Positions 27,301-34,259 of a DNA stretch of 50,275 nt are shown in pieces. The first letter of the stretch is position 1. Each line of letters starts with the position of its first letter. The notes beneath the pieces are model-generated. The model saw only the letters and a program-made list of their open reading frames with translations. It did no database searches and was not told the DNA's origin. This DNA is from Planctomycetaceae bacterium (GTDB lineage Bacteria > Planctomycetota > Planctomycetia > Pirellulales > Pirellulaceae). Location: the NCBI GenBank assembly GCA_002724245.1, contig PBOG01000058.1:1-50275 (forward strand). The letters run 5' to 3'. The translations under genes were made by a program, and so were the position numbers.

Positions 27301-27510
27301 TTCTCGAATCAGTGGTTCACTGGCGACCAATTCGATACGAAAGCCCTTGGGCAACTGGATTCTGGCGGCGCTTTCGCTGGGAGACAGGGGTTGTGGCGCG
27401 TCGTCAGCGGGCTGGATCGAAGACCGCGGTGGGGCAGCGATACCGAGTGTGTACGTGAAGGCACTGATGAGCAGCAGAGCAGTGAAACGCCGGTTCGTTT
27501 GGCTGTGCAT
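24358..27510 (-). CDS. PVC-type CxxCH protein: dehydrogenase-like propeller, HEAT repeats, cytochrome c
   Basis: A 1050-residue exported protein. The ATG at 27510 is chosen because MHSQTNRRFTALLLISAFTY is a signal peptide; the longer frame to 27705 has no leader. The first part (about 50-440) is the membrane-bound-dehydrogenase-type beta-propeller typical of PVC bacteria: GFRIELVASEPLIREP, FDERNRIFVCELHGY, LTDSDGDGIMDKATVW, NNPRWGLDNWIYIGGG and ALYIVDMYREIIEDY. HEAT-like helical repeats fill about 480-880. The C-terminus is a c-type cytochrome with C924-x-x-C927-H928 followed by HAVGPRLG, RSYTAITEDGRSFTGIL and SLMPANLHEQL. The last is the usual Met-containing end of this family. A redox role in sugar oxidation is often assumed, not shown. 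Confidence 0.9.
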   Translation of the reverse strand: MHSQTNRRFTALLLISAFTYTLGIAAPPRSSIQPADDAPQPLSPSESAARIQLPKGFRIELVASEPLIREPSCLAFDERNRIFVCELHGYNIEGHLDVTELNKTGVLDKQVRRIRWELRGGKIAEEAARRQFGVVKLLTDSDGDGIMDKATVWADDLPPCYGVLPAREGVIVLCAPHILYLADRDGDGRPEIRETLFTGFRTRVLERGINNPRWGLDNWIYIGGGGTGGTIQGPGLAQSVELGNTDFRIKADGSAIEPVTGRVGTFGLTINDAGDRFPSTGGRPATYALPLPHRYLARNPYVATPETTCSAVSYNRGFRISQPHPWRVKRQQDPAWVKFYGARETNSNFFSGGCSNEFYGDRLFPAAYQGNLFYCEPSLNIVHRCILQRSGAGYQGQRATNEQESEFLASTDQWFRPMNLRVGPEGALYIVDMYREIIEDYSAIPRFLQQQYGLERGSQHGRIWRLLPTHQPPRTWVDFSQLTGQQLVSATADASLWRRLTAQRLLVERQDTSVAPLLSQQLRADVSPQACLHALYALAGLGRLTPADITAALQHTDYTVRLHALRLAEPWLDQDEQLVAGIHNMHGDTDPSVRLQLAMTVGEAPVQESLETLATLAQKHGEERWMEAAILSSASDRSSGLLLRLLQSSLPSPGARRLLEPLAVTIAAQRDGPAMSRALALLATRDNTSQSLVLAGFVKGITRGKQPVPRAEDGWASLTRLLTSQIDKVREPATQLAAHLPLANLEQLKAIFAASSARALDEHASLAERHQAIHVMASAPFDQLSPLADRLLEFRQPLELQRAAVTALGASSDDRVAGLLLEKWPGFTPELRTITLRTIFARSNRLAALLNALEQEVVRGTELNAIERELLLTHPDKQLATRAQALLVNATADAELQRRIDTYQRALQNPRNLERGERLFTKHCLTCHQLKAAGHAVGPRLGSTINRPDETILLDLLDPSGRIEPEYRSYTAITEDGRSFTGILASESPTSITLRKEKNATETLLRRDLEFLRASAVSLMPANLHEQLGPQDVADLIAFLRVAYGRGKQP

Positions 27511-27980
27511 CGTTCCTGCCGACAAGAAGGGAAGCTGAGTACGGGCACGCGGAGGTGGCTGCGATTCTACGCCGCGTCTTGCCATGCTGCAAAGAACGCG
27601 GGCCTGATTCTGGGGAGAGCTGCCGTAACCATCACCGCTGGCGGCGACTGAGTACAGGTCGCGCGAATGCCGTTGCCAGCAGCTGACCAGGCAGAATGCC
27701 CACACAGGGCCCTCTACGATTCTCCCTTTTTGATCGCCGGTACTCTATGATGACTGAACATACGTCAGCGAAATTCGTGCAAGTCCGTCGTTGGCCAAGG
27801 CACGTGTTGTGCTCGGGGCTGGTGGTCAGGTGGGTTCGAAACAACGTAGCGATCTGGAGCTTTGCCAGGGTTCCCGCGGGACTGGAGAGTCAACCAGCAC
27901 GGATCGCGAACGTTGCGGGTGGTTGCAGGCAACGGCAGGCTGCGCAGCACTTTCCGCAAAGGTGTGAGGGAGAGGATGAA
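27511..27980. other. Divergent intergenic region before the sulfatase
   Basis: A 470-bp region between the PVC-type gene (minus) and the sulfatase (plus). Frames extend through it from both genes but lack leaders and codon character, so I leave it non-coding. The octamer CTGAGTAC occurs twice (near 27534 and 27648). No promoter boxes could be assigned. Confidence 0.35.
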
Positions 27981-29876
27981 ATGAGGCGAATGTTGTGTAT
28001 CGTGGCTCTGGGGATTGGCTGGGTCGGGTCCGCGCTGGCGGTCGAACAGCACCCTCATAAACAGCGCCCTAATATTGTCTACATCATGGCGGACGAACTG
28101 GGTTACTACGAGTTGTCCTGTTTGGGGCATCCCCACATTCAGACCCCGTCCATCGACCGCATGGCGCGGGAGGGAATGCGTTTCACCCAGGCCTTGGCCG
28201 GTTCTTCGGTTTGTGCGCCAACTCGCTGTTGCTTGATGACCGGGAAACACAGTGGCCACACTTCGGTCCGTTCTAATGGTGGTGGCACTCCGTTGCGTGC
28301 CGAAGAGCTGACCGTGGCCTCGATTCTCAAACAGGTGGGCTATGCCACAGGCGGCTTTGGCAAATGGGGATGCGGTGGCCGTGGCTCGACGGGCGTACCA
28401 GAGAAGCATGGATTTGACGTGTTCTTTGGTTATTACGACCAGGTGCACGCGCACAGTTACTATCCTTCCTACCTGGTTCGCAACAGCATGGAAGTACCGC
28501 TGCCGGGAAATCAGGGTGGCAGCCTGGGGAAGGTTTACTCGCATTACCAAATTATCCGTGGCGCCATGGATTTTATCCGTGAGAACAAGGATCGTCCTTT
28601 CTTCTGCTACCTGCCGATTACTCCACCCCACGGCATTTTTGATATTCCCGATTCGGATCCAGCATGGCATCGCTATCGGGACCAGCCGTGGCCTGAACCG
28701 GCCCGGCGTTATGCGGCCATGGTGACGATGGTGGACCGCCAGGTTGGGGCCTTGCTGGAATTGTTGCGCAGCCTGGAGCTGGACCAAAAGACGATTGTCT
28801 TTTTTTGCGGCGACAATGGTGGCAACGACTATTTTCGTGATGCCCAACACCCACGCGGTTTTCATGCAGCGAATGTGAACCCGGCCACCGGTGTTGAATT
28901 TCGAGGCAAGAAGGGGAATCTTTACGAAGGCGGGTTGCGCATTCCGATGGTCGTCCGCTGGCCTGAAAAGGTGAAACCGCAGAGCGTCAGCAAGCAGCTC
29001 TGGTATTTTCCCGATGTACTGCCGACGCTTGCCGAGCTGGCTGGTACAGAGGCTCCTGCGGATGTGGACGGCCTCTCGATTGTCCCTACGTTGCTCGGTC
29101 CGCAGGTGGCGGGCCGCGAACAGCCACAGCACGACTATTTGTATTGGGAACTGGCGGGCCAGACTGCGGTCCGGTCGCAAAACTGGAAGGCGATCCAGCC
29201 CGGACGAAAACGCGACTGGGAGTTGTATGACCTGGCGGCAGATCCCAGTGAGCGGAACAATCTGGCAGCCGCAGAGCCGGACAGATTGAAGCAACTCAAA
29301 CTGCTTGCCAGGCAGGCGCACGAACCCGTCAGGGAAGGTGTGTTTGTCGATCGTGCGATCCATGAGAAAGATCGTCTTGCCAAGTTCGGTGGACGCCGCC
29401 GGCCGAGAACGCGGCGCAAAGTGCATGCGTTGCCCAAGCAGGGGCTGCTGGCAAACCAGGACTGGAAGATTGTCCGTTCCAGCAGTGAGTCTCGATTCAA
29501 CAAGAGATTGGCGCTCCACGCGATCGATGGAAACCCTCGTACCCATTGGCACACGGAGTTTCAGACGCAGCTGGCGCAGCATCCCCATGAACTGGTCATC
29601 GATTTAGGTCGCGTCAGATCGATCCAGGGTTTTCGCTATCTGGCGCGGCAGGACGGTGGCTGGAATGGAGCGGTCGCCCGCTGTGAGTTTTCTGTAGCAA
29701 CGGTTGCTGGGGAATTTGCGCAGCCGCTCGCGAAGGTAGAATTCAAGAAAACCAGGTCGCCACAGGAAGTGAAATGCAAGACGGTCCAAGCTAGGTATGT
29801 GCGTGTGCGTGTGCTATCCGAGGTCAACGGTGGCCCTTGGGCTTCGATTGCCGAGTTGGGAGTGGTGGGCAAGTAG
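27981..29876 (+). CDS. Exported sulfatase with C-terminal F5/8-type (discoidin) domain
   Basis: A 631-residue protein. The ATG at 27981 has a GAGAGGA site and a signal peptide (MRRMLCIVALGIGWVGSALA). The type I sulfatase core spans about 29-440. The formylglycine signature C78-A-P-T-R82 is of the Cys type (CxPxR), so an FGE/AtsB-like maturase is required. Metal-site regions are ADELGYYEL (Asp38-Glu39, where most sulfatases have Asp-Asp) and CGDNGGNDY. GKWGCGG and GKKGNLYEGGLRIPMVVRWP are also typical. From about 495 to the end there is a discoidin/F5-8C-like carbohydrate-binding domain (ALHAIDGNPRTHWHT, HELVIDLGRVRSIQGFRYL, ARYVRVRVLSEVNGGPWASIAEL). It is the first gene of the plus-strand run to 40128 and probably desulfates extracellular polysaccharide. 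Confidence 0.93.
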   Translation: MRRMLCIVALGIGWVGSALAVEQHPHKQRPNIVYIMADELGYYELSCLGHPHIQTPSIDRMAREGMRFTQALAGSSVCAPTRCCLMTGKHSGHTSVRSNGGGTPLRAEELTVASILKQVGYATGGFGKWGCGGRGSTGVPEKHGFDVFFGYYDQVHAHSYYPSYLVRNSMEVPLPGNQGGSLGKVYSHYQIIRGAMDFIRENKDRPFFCYLPITPPHGIFDIPDSDPAWHRYRDQPWPEPARRYAAMVTMVDRQVGALLELLRSLELDQKTIVFFCGDNGGNDYFRDAQHPRGFHAANVNPATGVEFRGKKGNLYEGGLRIPMVVRWPEKVKPQSVSKQLWYFPDVLPTLAELAGTEAPADVDGLSIVPTLLGPQVAGREQPQHDYLYWELAGQTAVRSQNWKAIQPGRKRDWELYDLAADPSERNNLAAAEPDRLKQLKLLARQAHEPVREGVFVDRAIHEKDRLAKFGGRRRPRTRRKVHALPKQGLLANQDWKIVRSSSESRFNKRLALHAIDGNPRTHWHTEFQTQLAQHPHELVIDLGRVRSIQGFRYLARQDGGWNGAVARCEFSVATVAGEFAQPLAKVEFKKTRSPQEVKCKTVQARYVRVRVLSEVNGGPWASIAELGVVGK

Positions 29877-29939
29877 CCCGGTGTCCTGGCTGGAATCAGG
29901 AGCGTGCAGCTGGGCTCAACGGAAGCGGAAGTGATACGC

Positions 29940-30215
29940 ATGGTGGATCGCGAGCAGATTACTACGGACTGGGGGGCCCGTGGCTTCAGTTGCGAGCTCT
30001 GGACGGATCGCCCCGGCCAACGCTGGGAAGATTTTGTGCATCCGACCGACGAGCTGGTCCTGGTACTGGAAGGTGAGATGGAGTTTGAAATCGAGGGGCA
30101 GCTGCATCACCCACCTGCTGGTGATACGTTATTGATCCCCGCAGGCGCGGTTCATTCCGCCCGTAACATCGGTACAACGAGCGCACGATGGCTGTATGGT
30201 TATCGACAGGCATAA
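29940..30215 (+). CDS. Small cupin-domain protein
   Basis: A 91-residue single-domain cupin. The ATG at 29940 follows a GGAAG site at normal spacing; GTG 29904 would add 12 residues. Cupin motif 1 is seen in VHPTDELVLVLEGEMEFEI (His and Glu ligands) and motif 2 in GDTLLIPAGAVHSARNIG (His). There is no signal peptide, so it is probably cytoplasmic, unlike its neighbours. It begins 63 bp after the sulfatase stop and ends 38 bp before the next gene, consistent with an operon. The function is not evident; small cupins act as sugar isomerases, dioxygenases or ligand-binding regulators. Confidence 0.85.
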   Translation: MVDREQITTDWGARGFSCELWTDRPGQRWEDFVHPTDELVLVLEGEMEFEIEGQLHHPPAGDTLLIPAGAVHSARNIGTTSARWLYGYRQA

Positions 30216-30253
30216 GCCCTTGCGGCAGGCAAATACAACTCAGGGTCTAAAGG

Positions 30254-31498
30254 ATGTCTACTTCGCGACGCACGCTATTGGCCGCTGCGGCAGGTTTCCC
30301 TCTGGCACAGACGGTTCTACCCGCCAACGCGCCCGCGACGCTGCGTTACGATCTGGGACTCACGGTGATTCACGAGGGGTGGGATGGCAACAAGTGTTAC
30401 GTGCATTCGCGCGCCGGTGCGATTCCTCCTTTTACCGGTGGTAATCAATCCCGTTTCCCGATCGTCGTGATGACGACGCAAAAACACTTCGTCCGCGGCA
30501 ATGATATTTTTGATGGCTTGGAGGACTTTCGCAGTTCCGATCTCGGCAGGTCGTGGCAGGGACCGGTGCCACACGCTGGTCTTCAGCGACGCCGGATGGG
30601 CCCTGGAATCGAGGTGGCGCCTTGCGATTTCACGCCGCAATGGCATGCTGCGACAGCCCGTTTGTTGGGCACAGGAAAGACGTTCTGGTACAAGGACAAT
30701 AAACAGTACAGAGACTCGCCGAGTGACCCGATTTATGCGGTTTACGATCCGCGGCGGCGCACGTGGTCTGCCTGGCAGCCGATCAAGTTGCCCGCACTGC
30801 CACAATTCAAGAATTGTAGCGCCGGCTGTACGCAGCGGTTTGACCTGCCCAGTGGCGATGTCCTGTTGCCGGTCTATTTTCGCCCGCAGCCGGCCAATAC
30901 GGATCATCGCGTGACCGTATTGCGCTGCGGTTTCGACGGCCAGACGCTACGTTATCTGCAACATGGCGACGAGCTGGAGCTGGAACAGAAGCAGGGGGAC
31001 GGACTTTCGGAGCCGTCGTTGACCCGCTTGCAAGGTCGGTTCTATTTAACCTTGCGCACGGTCGCCCGGGCTTATGTGACGACCAGTGAGGACGGTTTGC
31101 ATTATGAACCCCTGCGTCCCTGGCGATTTGATGATGGCCAGGAACTGGGAAGCTATAACACACAGCAGCATTGGGTCACACATTCGGAGGGCTTGTTCCT
31201 GGTCTACACACGCCGTGGGGTGAACAACGATCACGTATTTCGGCACCGTGCGCCGTTGTTGATGGCCCGGGTTGATCCGCAGAAGCTGGTGGTGCTGCGC
31301 GACACCGAGCAAGTCATCGTGCCCGAAACCGGGACGCGAATGGGGAATTTTGGGGTAGTGCACATCAGTCCGTTGGAGACCTGGGTAATTACGACCGAGT
31401 GGATGCAACAGCCGCCACCGGGCGGGTTTGAGAAGTATGGCAGCAACAACCGAATTTTTTGTGCGAAAATCAAATGGAACCGTGTGAACCGGTCGTAA
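30254..31498 (+). CDS. Sialidase-superfamily (BNR) exported protein
   Basis: A 414-residue protein beginning with a Tat-like leader (MSTSRRTLLAAAAGFPLAQ). The remainder is a six-bladed sialidase-type propeller: FRSSDLGRSWQGPVP is an Asp-box-like turn, and other blades carry DPRRRTWSAWQPI, LPSGDVLLPVYFRP, LSEPSLTRLQGRFYLTLRT, YVTTSEDGLHYEPLRPW and TRRGVNNDHVFRHRAPLL. The Arg triad and Tyr nucleophile of true sialidases cannot be confirmed by eye, so activity on sialic acid should not be assumed. Such proteins are common in planctomycete glycan loci. It is co-oriented with the sulfatase and cupin, and the gap to the next gene holds a short tandem repeat. Confidence 0.8.
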   Translation: MSTSRRTLLAAAAGFPLAQTVLPANAPATLRYDLGLTVIHEGWDGNKCYVHSRAGAIPPFTGGNQSRFPIVVMTTQKHFVRGNDIFDGLEDFRSSDLGRSWQGPVPHAGLQRRRMGPGIEVAPCDFTPQWHAATARLLGTGKTFWYKDNKQYRDSPSDPIYAVYDPRRRTWSAWQPIKLPALPQFKNCSAGCTQRFDLPSGDVLLPVYFRPQPANTDHRVTVLRCGFDGQTLRYLQHGDELELEQKQGDGLSEPSLTRLQGRFYLTLRTVARAYVTTSEDGLHYEPLRPWRFDDGQELGSYNTQQHWVTHSEGLFLVYTRRGVNNDHVFRHRAPLLMARVDPQKLVVLRDTEQVIVPETGTRMGNFGVVHISPLETWVITTEWMQQPPPGGFEKYGSNNRIFCAKIKWNRVNRS

Positions 31499-31560
31499 GG
31501 TGCGGCCTGGTGCGCGTTGCCAAACGCCAGGAGCGTGCGTGTCACTTGACGCGTCGCGTC

Positions 31561-31592
31561 TGGTGAAGTGGACTGGTGAAGTGGACTGGTGA
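31561..31592 (+). repeat. 13-bp tandem repeat upstream of the glycosidase-M55 gene
   Basis: TGGTGAAGTGGAC occurs at 31561-31573 and again at 31574-31586, followed by a partial third unit TGGTGA (31587-31592). It lies in the 155-bp gap between two genes, 62 bp before the next start. Probably slippage-derived. Confidence 0.8.
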
Positions 31593-31653
31593 CAGCTCGC
31601 AGAGCGCTGGTTGCACGGGCTGTGGGTTCGATGTTGACGTGGAAAGGAATGTG

Positions 31654-34176
31654 ATGGCAGTACGTACAATGGCCGCTTTGGCATTCGTGGTGATGGGGTT
31701 GTCGGTTGGTGCGGTGGCTGCCGACCCGCCGCAGCGGGTTCCCCGCACAGTGTTTAATGACGATGCACAAGTCTTGCGCGAGGCACCTGGAGAAAATCCG
31801 GCTCCTTTCATCAAGGCGTGGCTTGATCGGGAGTCGGCGGCGGTTCCCTTTTCGACCTTTGTCTTTCTGGCGAGCACGCCAGATATCTGCTTTTACAACA
31901 CGAAAGCAGGAGAAGAGTATGGGGCTCGGCGAAAAAAGGACGACTATCTTTACGTCCGCGCTATGCGGGCACTCAAGCGACAGGGTACCGATGCACTGCG
32001 GCTGGTGACCGAGCATATGCAGGCCAAGGGCAAAGAGGTACTGGCCGCTATTCGCATGAGTGATACGCATCACCGCCGGCTCAATGTGTACGACGAACTC
32101 TGTCCCCAATTTGCGATCGATCATCCCGAGTACGTGATCAAGCAGCCTGATGGCCGCACCAACGAGACAGCGTTGGACTATTCCATCGAAGCCGTCCGCG
32201 ATCACCGTATGGGAATCATGGCGGAGATCATCCATGACTACCCGGTCGACGGCCTGGAGTTGAACTTTGTCCGTTGGGCCAAGCATTTTCCGCGCGACCA
32301 GGGACGTCAGAAGGCCCCGGTCATGACGCGTTATGTGGAACGCATTCGCAAGATGATGGATTCCGCAGGCCGTACTCGAAAAAATGGGAAGCGGCTGACG
32401 TTAGGTGTCCGTGTGCCCGAATCCCTGCACGCTTGCTGGCTGGCTGGCGTCGATATTGAAACGTGGGTCAAACGCGGCTGGATCGATTTTGTGGTGGTTT
32501 CGACCTGGAACAACACCGATCCACAACTACGGGTGGATGAATTCGCGAAGTTTACCCGCCCAGCGGGTGTCGACACCATTGTGACCATGGGAAATATGAT
32601 CGGTGCTATGACCGCTGGACCGCCGGTCCCAGTGGACCGGGGAGTCGCCAAATCCGGAAAGCATGCCGCTGGTTATGTCAGCATGCTACTCAATACAGAG
32701 GAAGCCCGTGGGGCGGCAGCCAATTTTTACACCTATGGCGCGGATAGTATTTCGTTCTGGAATGTGGGTATCCATTTTGGTCGCGAAGTCACCGCTACGC
32801 CCCAGCAGCGTCGCAGGATTGAAGAATGGACGCACGCGGTCGGCAGCCCGGAACGCGTCTGGGAAGGAACTCGGACCTACCGTTTTCTGCCGATGGGCAA
32901 GGGCATTTCGTCACGGAAACCACCGGTCAGGAATTATCCCTGGTACGACGAGGGTGCGAGTCCTCTGGGGCATAAAAACAGCCCCACGCTCTTGTTTTCC
33001 GCGGACAACACAGGCAAGCGGCTCATTTTGCCATTTCGCATGGCGGACGGACGCCACGGAGAATCGCTGACGGGACGTATGACATTTTGGATTTACCACC
33101 TGGAAGAGAACGACAAGCTGGCGATCGACATCAATGGCAAGCCGATTGCCGAACGCCACCTGAAACGGTTTCCGGCGGGATCACGCCGGAGCGGATTACC
33201 CGGGACGCGGTTTGAACTGAAGCTCGAGAATTGCCCTCCGCTGCGTGGCGACAACCAGCTCGGAGTGGTTCTGAAAACGAAAGCGGTTCGCGCCCATGTG
33301 CCTTTCCTGGAAGAACTCGAAGTCACGGTGGCTGCGGATCGGAAACGGACTACGGCCGGCCCGCAGGGCGTGAAGATCTATATTGCTGTCGACAGTGAAG
33401 GACCGACCGGTGTCAACGAGTACTGGGCACGCAATCTCAAGCCAGGAGATCCGAAAGCACGGCGTTACCGTGAGCTGATGACGGATGATGTCAATGCAGC
33501 GGTGGCCGGTAGCTTCGCTGCCGGGGCGACCGAAGTGTATGTCAAAGACGATGGATTTCGAGACAAGAATCTGATTGCCGATCGTCTCGATCCACGCGCG
33601 GTCTTGTTGCCCGGTGGCGGTGGCCTGTTGCACGGGTTGGACGATACTTTTCAAGGGGTGATGCTCGTCGGTTTGCACGCGATGGAAGGCGCCGCGGATG
33701 GGGTCTTAGCGCACACCTGGTCCAGCGGCCGCCGTCGCCGTTACTGGTTCAATGAACGCGAGGGAGGAGAGGTGGCGGCCTATGCGATTGTCGCTGGCCA
33801 CGACCATCGCGTGCCGATCATTATGGTGACTGGTTGTTCTGGCGTATGCCGTGAAACGCGTGAGTTACTCGGGCCAGCCGTGGTCGGCGTTTCGGTGAAA
33901 CGGCGTCTCCAGGATGGCAGTGTCGAGCTCGATAGCCCGGAAACCACACGTCGTACGATCGCGGCCGGGGCGCGCCACGCCCTGACGCAGATCACACAGT
34001 ACCGCCCCTATCAGGTCAAGTTTCCCCTGCGCGTGCGGCTGCAACTCAAGAACCGCGAAGTGACTGATGGCTATGAGAAATGGCGGCACGCCAATAAACC
34101 GGATTGGCCCGGCAAGCGCGCTGGCCCCAATACCCTTGAGGCAATCTTGAAGACCACGAAACATATTATTTTGTAG
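31654..34176 (+). CDS. Glycosidase-like (GHL10-type) domain fused to M55 D-aminopeptidase-like domain
   Basis: An 840-residue exported protein. The ATG at 31654 follows GGAAAGGA and opens a signal peptide (MAVRTMAALAFVVMGLSVGA). Residues of about 30-400 resemble TIM-barrel glycosyl-hydrolase-like proteins of the GHL10/DUF4015 kind (YPVDGLELNFVRWAKHFP, WVKRGWIDFVVVSTW). A beta-sandwich-like linker covers about 400-565. From 573 to about 830 is an M55/DppA-like domain: KIYIAVDSEGPTGV (Asp580, Glu582), MTDDVNAAVAGSFAAGATEVYV, VGLHAM (His675), LAHTWSS, REGGEVAAYAIVAGHDHRVP and MVTGCSGVCRETRELLG. The DSHG metal histidine of M55 enzymes is replaced in KDDGF. It could act on D-amino-acid peptides such as peptidoglycan stems, if active at all. 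Confidence 0.8.
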   Translation: MAVRTMAALAFVVMGLSVGAVAADPPQRVPRTVFNDDAQVLREAPGENPAPFIKAWLDRESAAVPFSTFVFLASTPDICFYNTKAGEEYGARRKKDDYLYVRAMRALKRQGTDALRLVTEHMQAKGKEVLAAIRMSDTHHRRLNVYDELCPQFAIDHPEYVIKQPDGRTNETALDYSIEAVRDHRMGIMAEIIHDYPVDGLELNFVRWAKHFPRDQGRQKAPVMTRYVERIRKMMDSAGRTRKNGKRLTLGVRVPESLHACWLAGVDIETWVKRGWIDFVVVSTWNNTDPQLRVDEFAKFTRPAGVDTIVTMGNMIGAMTAGPPVPVDRGVAKSGKHAAGYVSMLLNTEEARGAAANFYTYGADSISFWNVGIHFGREVTATPQQRRRIEEWTHAVGSPERVWEGTRTYRFLPMGKGISSRKPPVRNYPWYDEGASPLGHKNSPTLLFSADNTGKRLILPFRMADGRHGESLTGRMTFWIYHLEENDKLAIDINGKPIAERHLKRFPAGSRRSGLPGTRFELKLENCPPLRGDNQLGVVLKTKAVRAHVPFLEELEVTVAADRKRTTAGPQGVKIYIAVDSEGPTGVNEYWARNLKPGDPKARRYRELMTDDVNAAVAGSFAAGATEVYVKDDGFRDKNLIADRLDPRAVLLPGGGGLLHGLDDTFQGVMLVGLHAMEGAADGVLAHTWSSGRRRRYWFNEREGGEVAAYAIVAGHDHRVPIIMVTGCSGVCRETRELLGPAVVGVSVKRRLQDGSVELDSPETTRRTIAAGARHALTQITQYRPYQVKFPLRVRLQLKNREVTDGYEKWRHANKPDWPGKRAGPNTLEAILKTTKHIIL

Positions 34177-34214
34177 TCCCAGACCGACGGTTGCCTGTAC
34201 TTGTTACCTTGCGG

Positions 34215-34231
34215 GCTGGCGTGCCGCCAGC
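34215..34231. repeat. Short hairpin upstream of the DNRLRE gene
   Basis: GCTGGC (34215-34220) and GCCAGC (34226-34231) form a 6-bp stem with the loop GTGCC, in the 83-bp gap between two co-oriented genes and 29 bp before the next start. It has no T-tract. It could be an attenuating or processing hairpin or a small dispersed repeat. Confidence 0.4.
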
Positions 34232-34259
34232 TTCGAGACCTCCCAGACCGGAGATCCTC

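Noticed and set aside
27765-29588. A 607-codon minus-strand frame opposite the sulfatase
   Set aside because: It has no leader or recognisable motif and lies exactly antisense to a well-supported sulfatase. It is a GC-driven shadow.
31561-31592. CRISPR-like repeat
   Set aside because: Only two and a half 13-bp units with no spacers.
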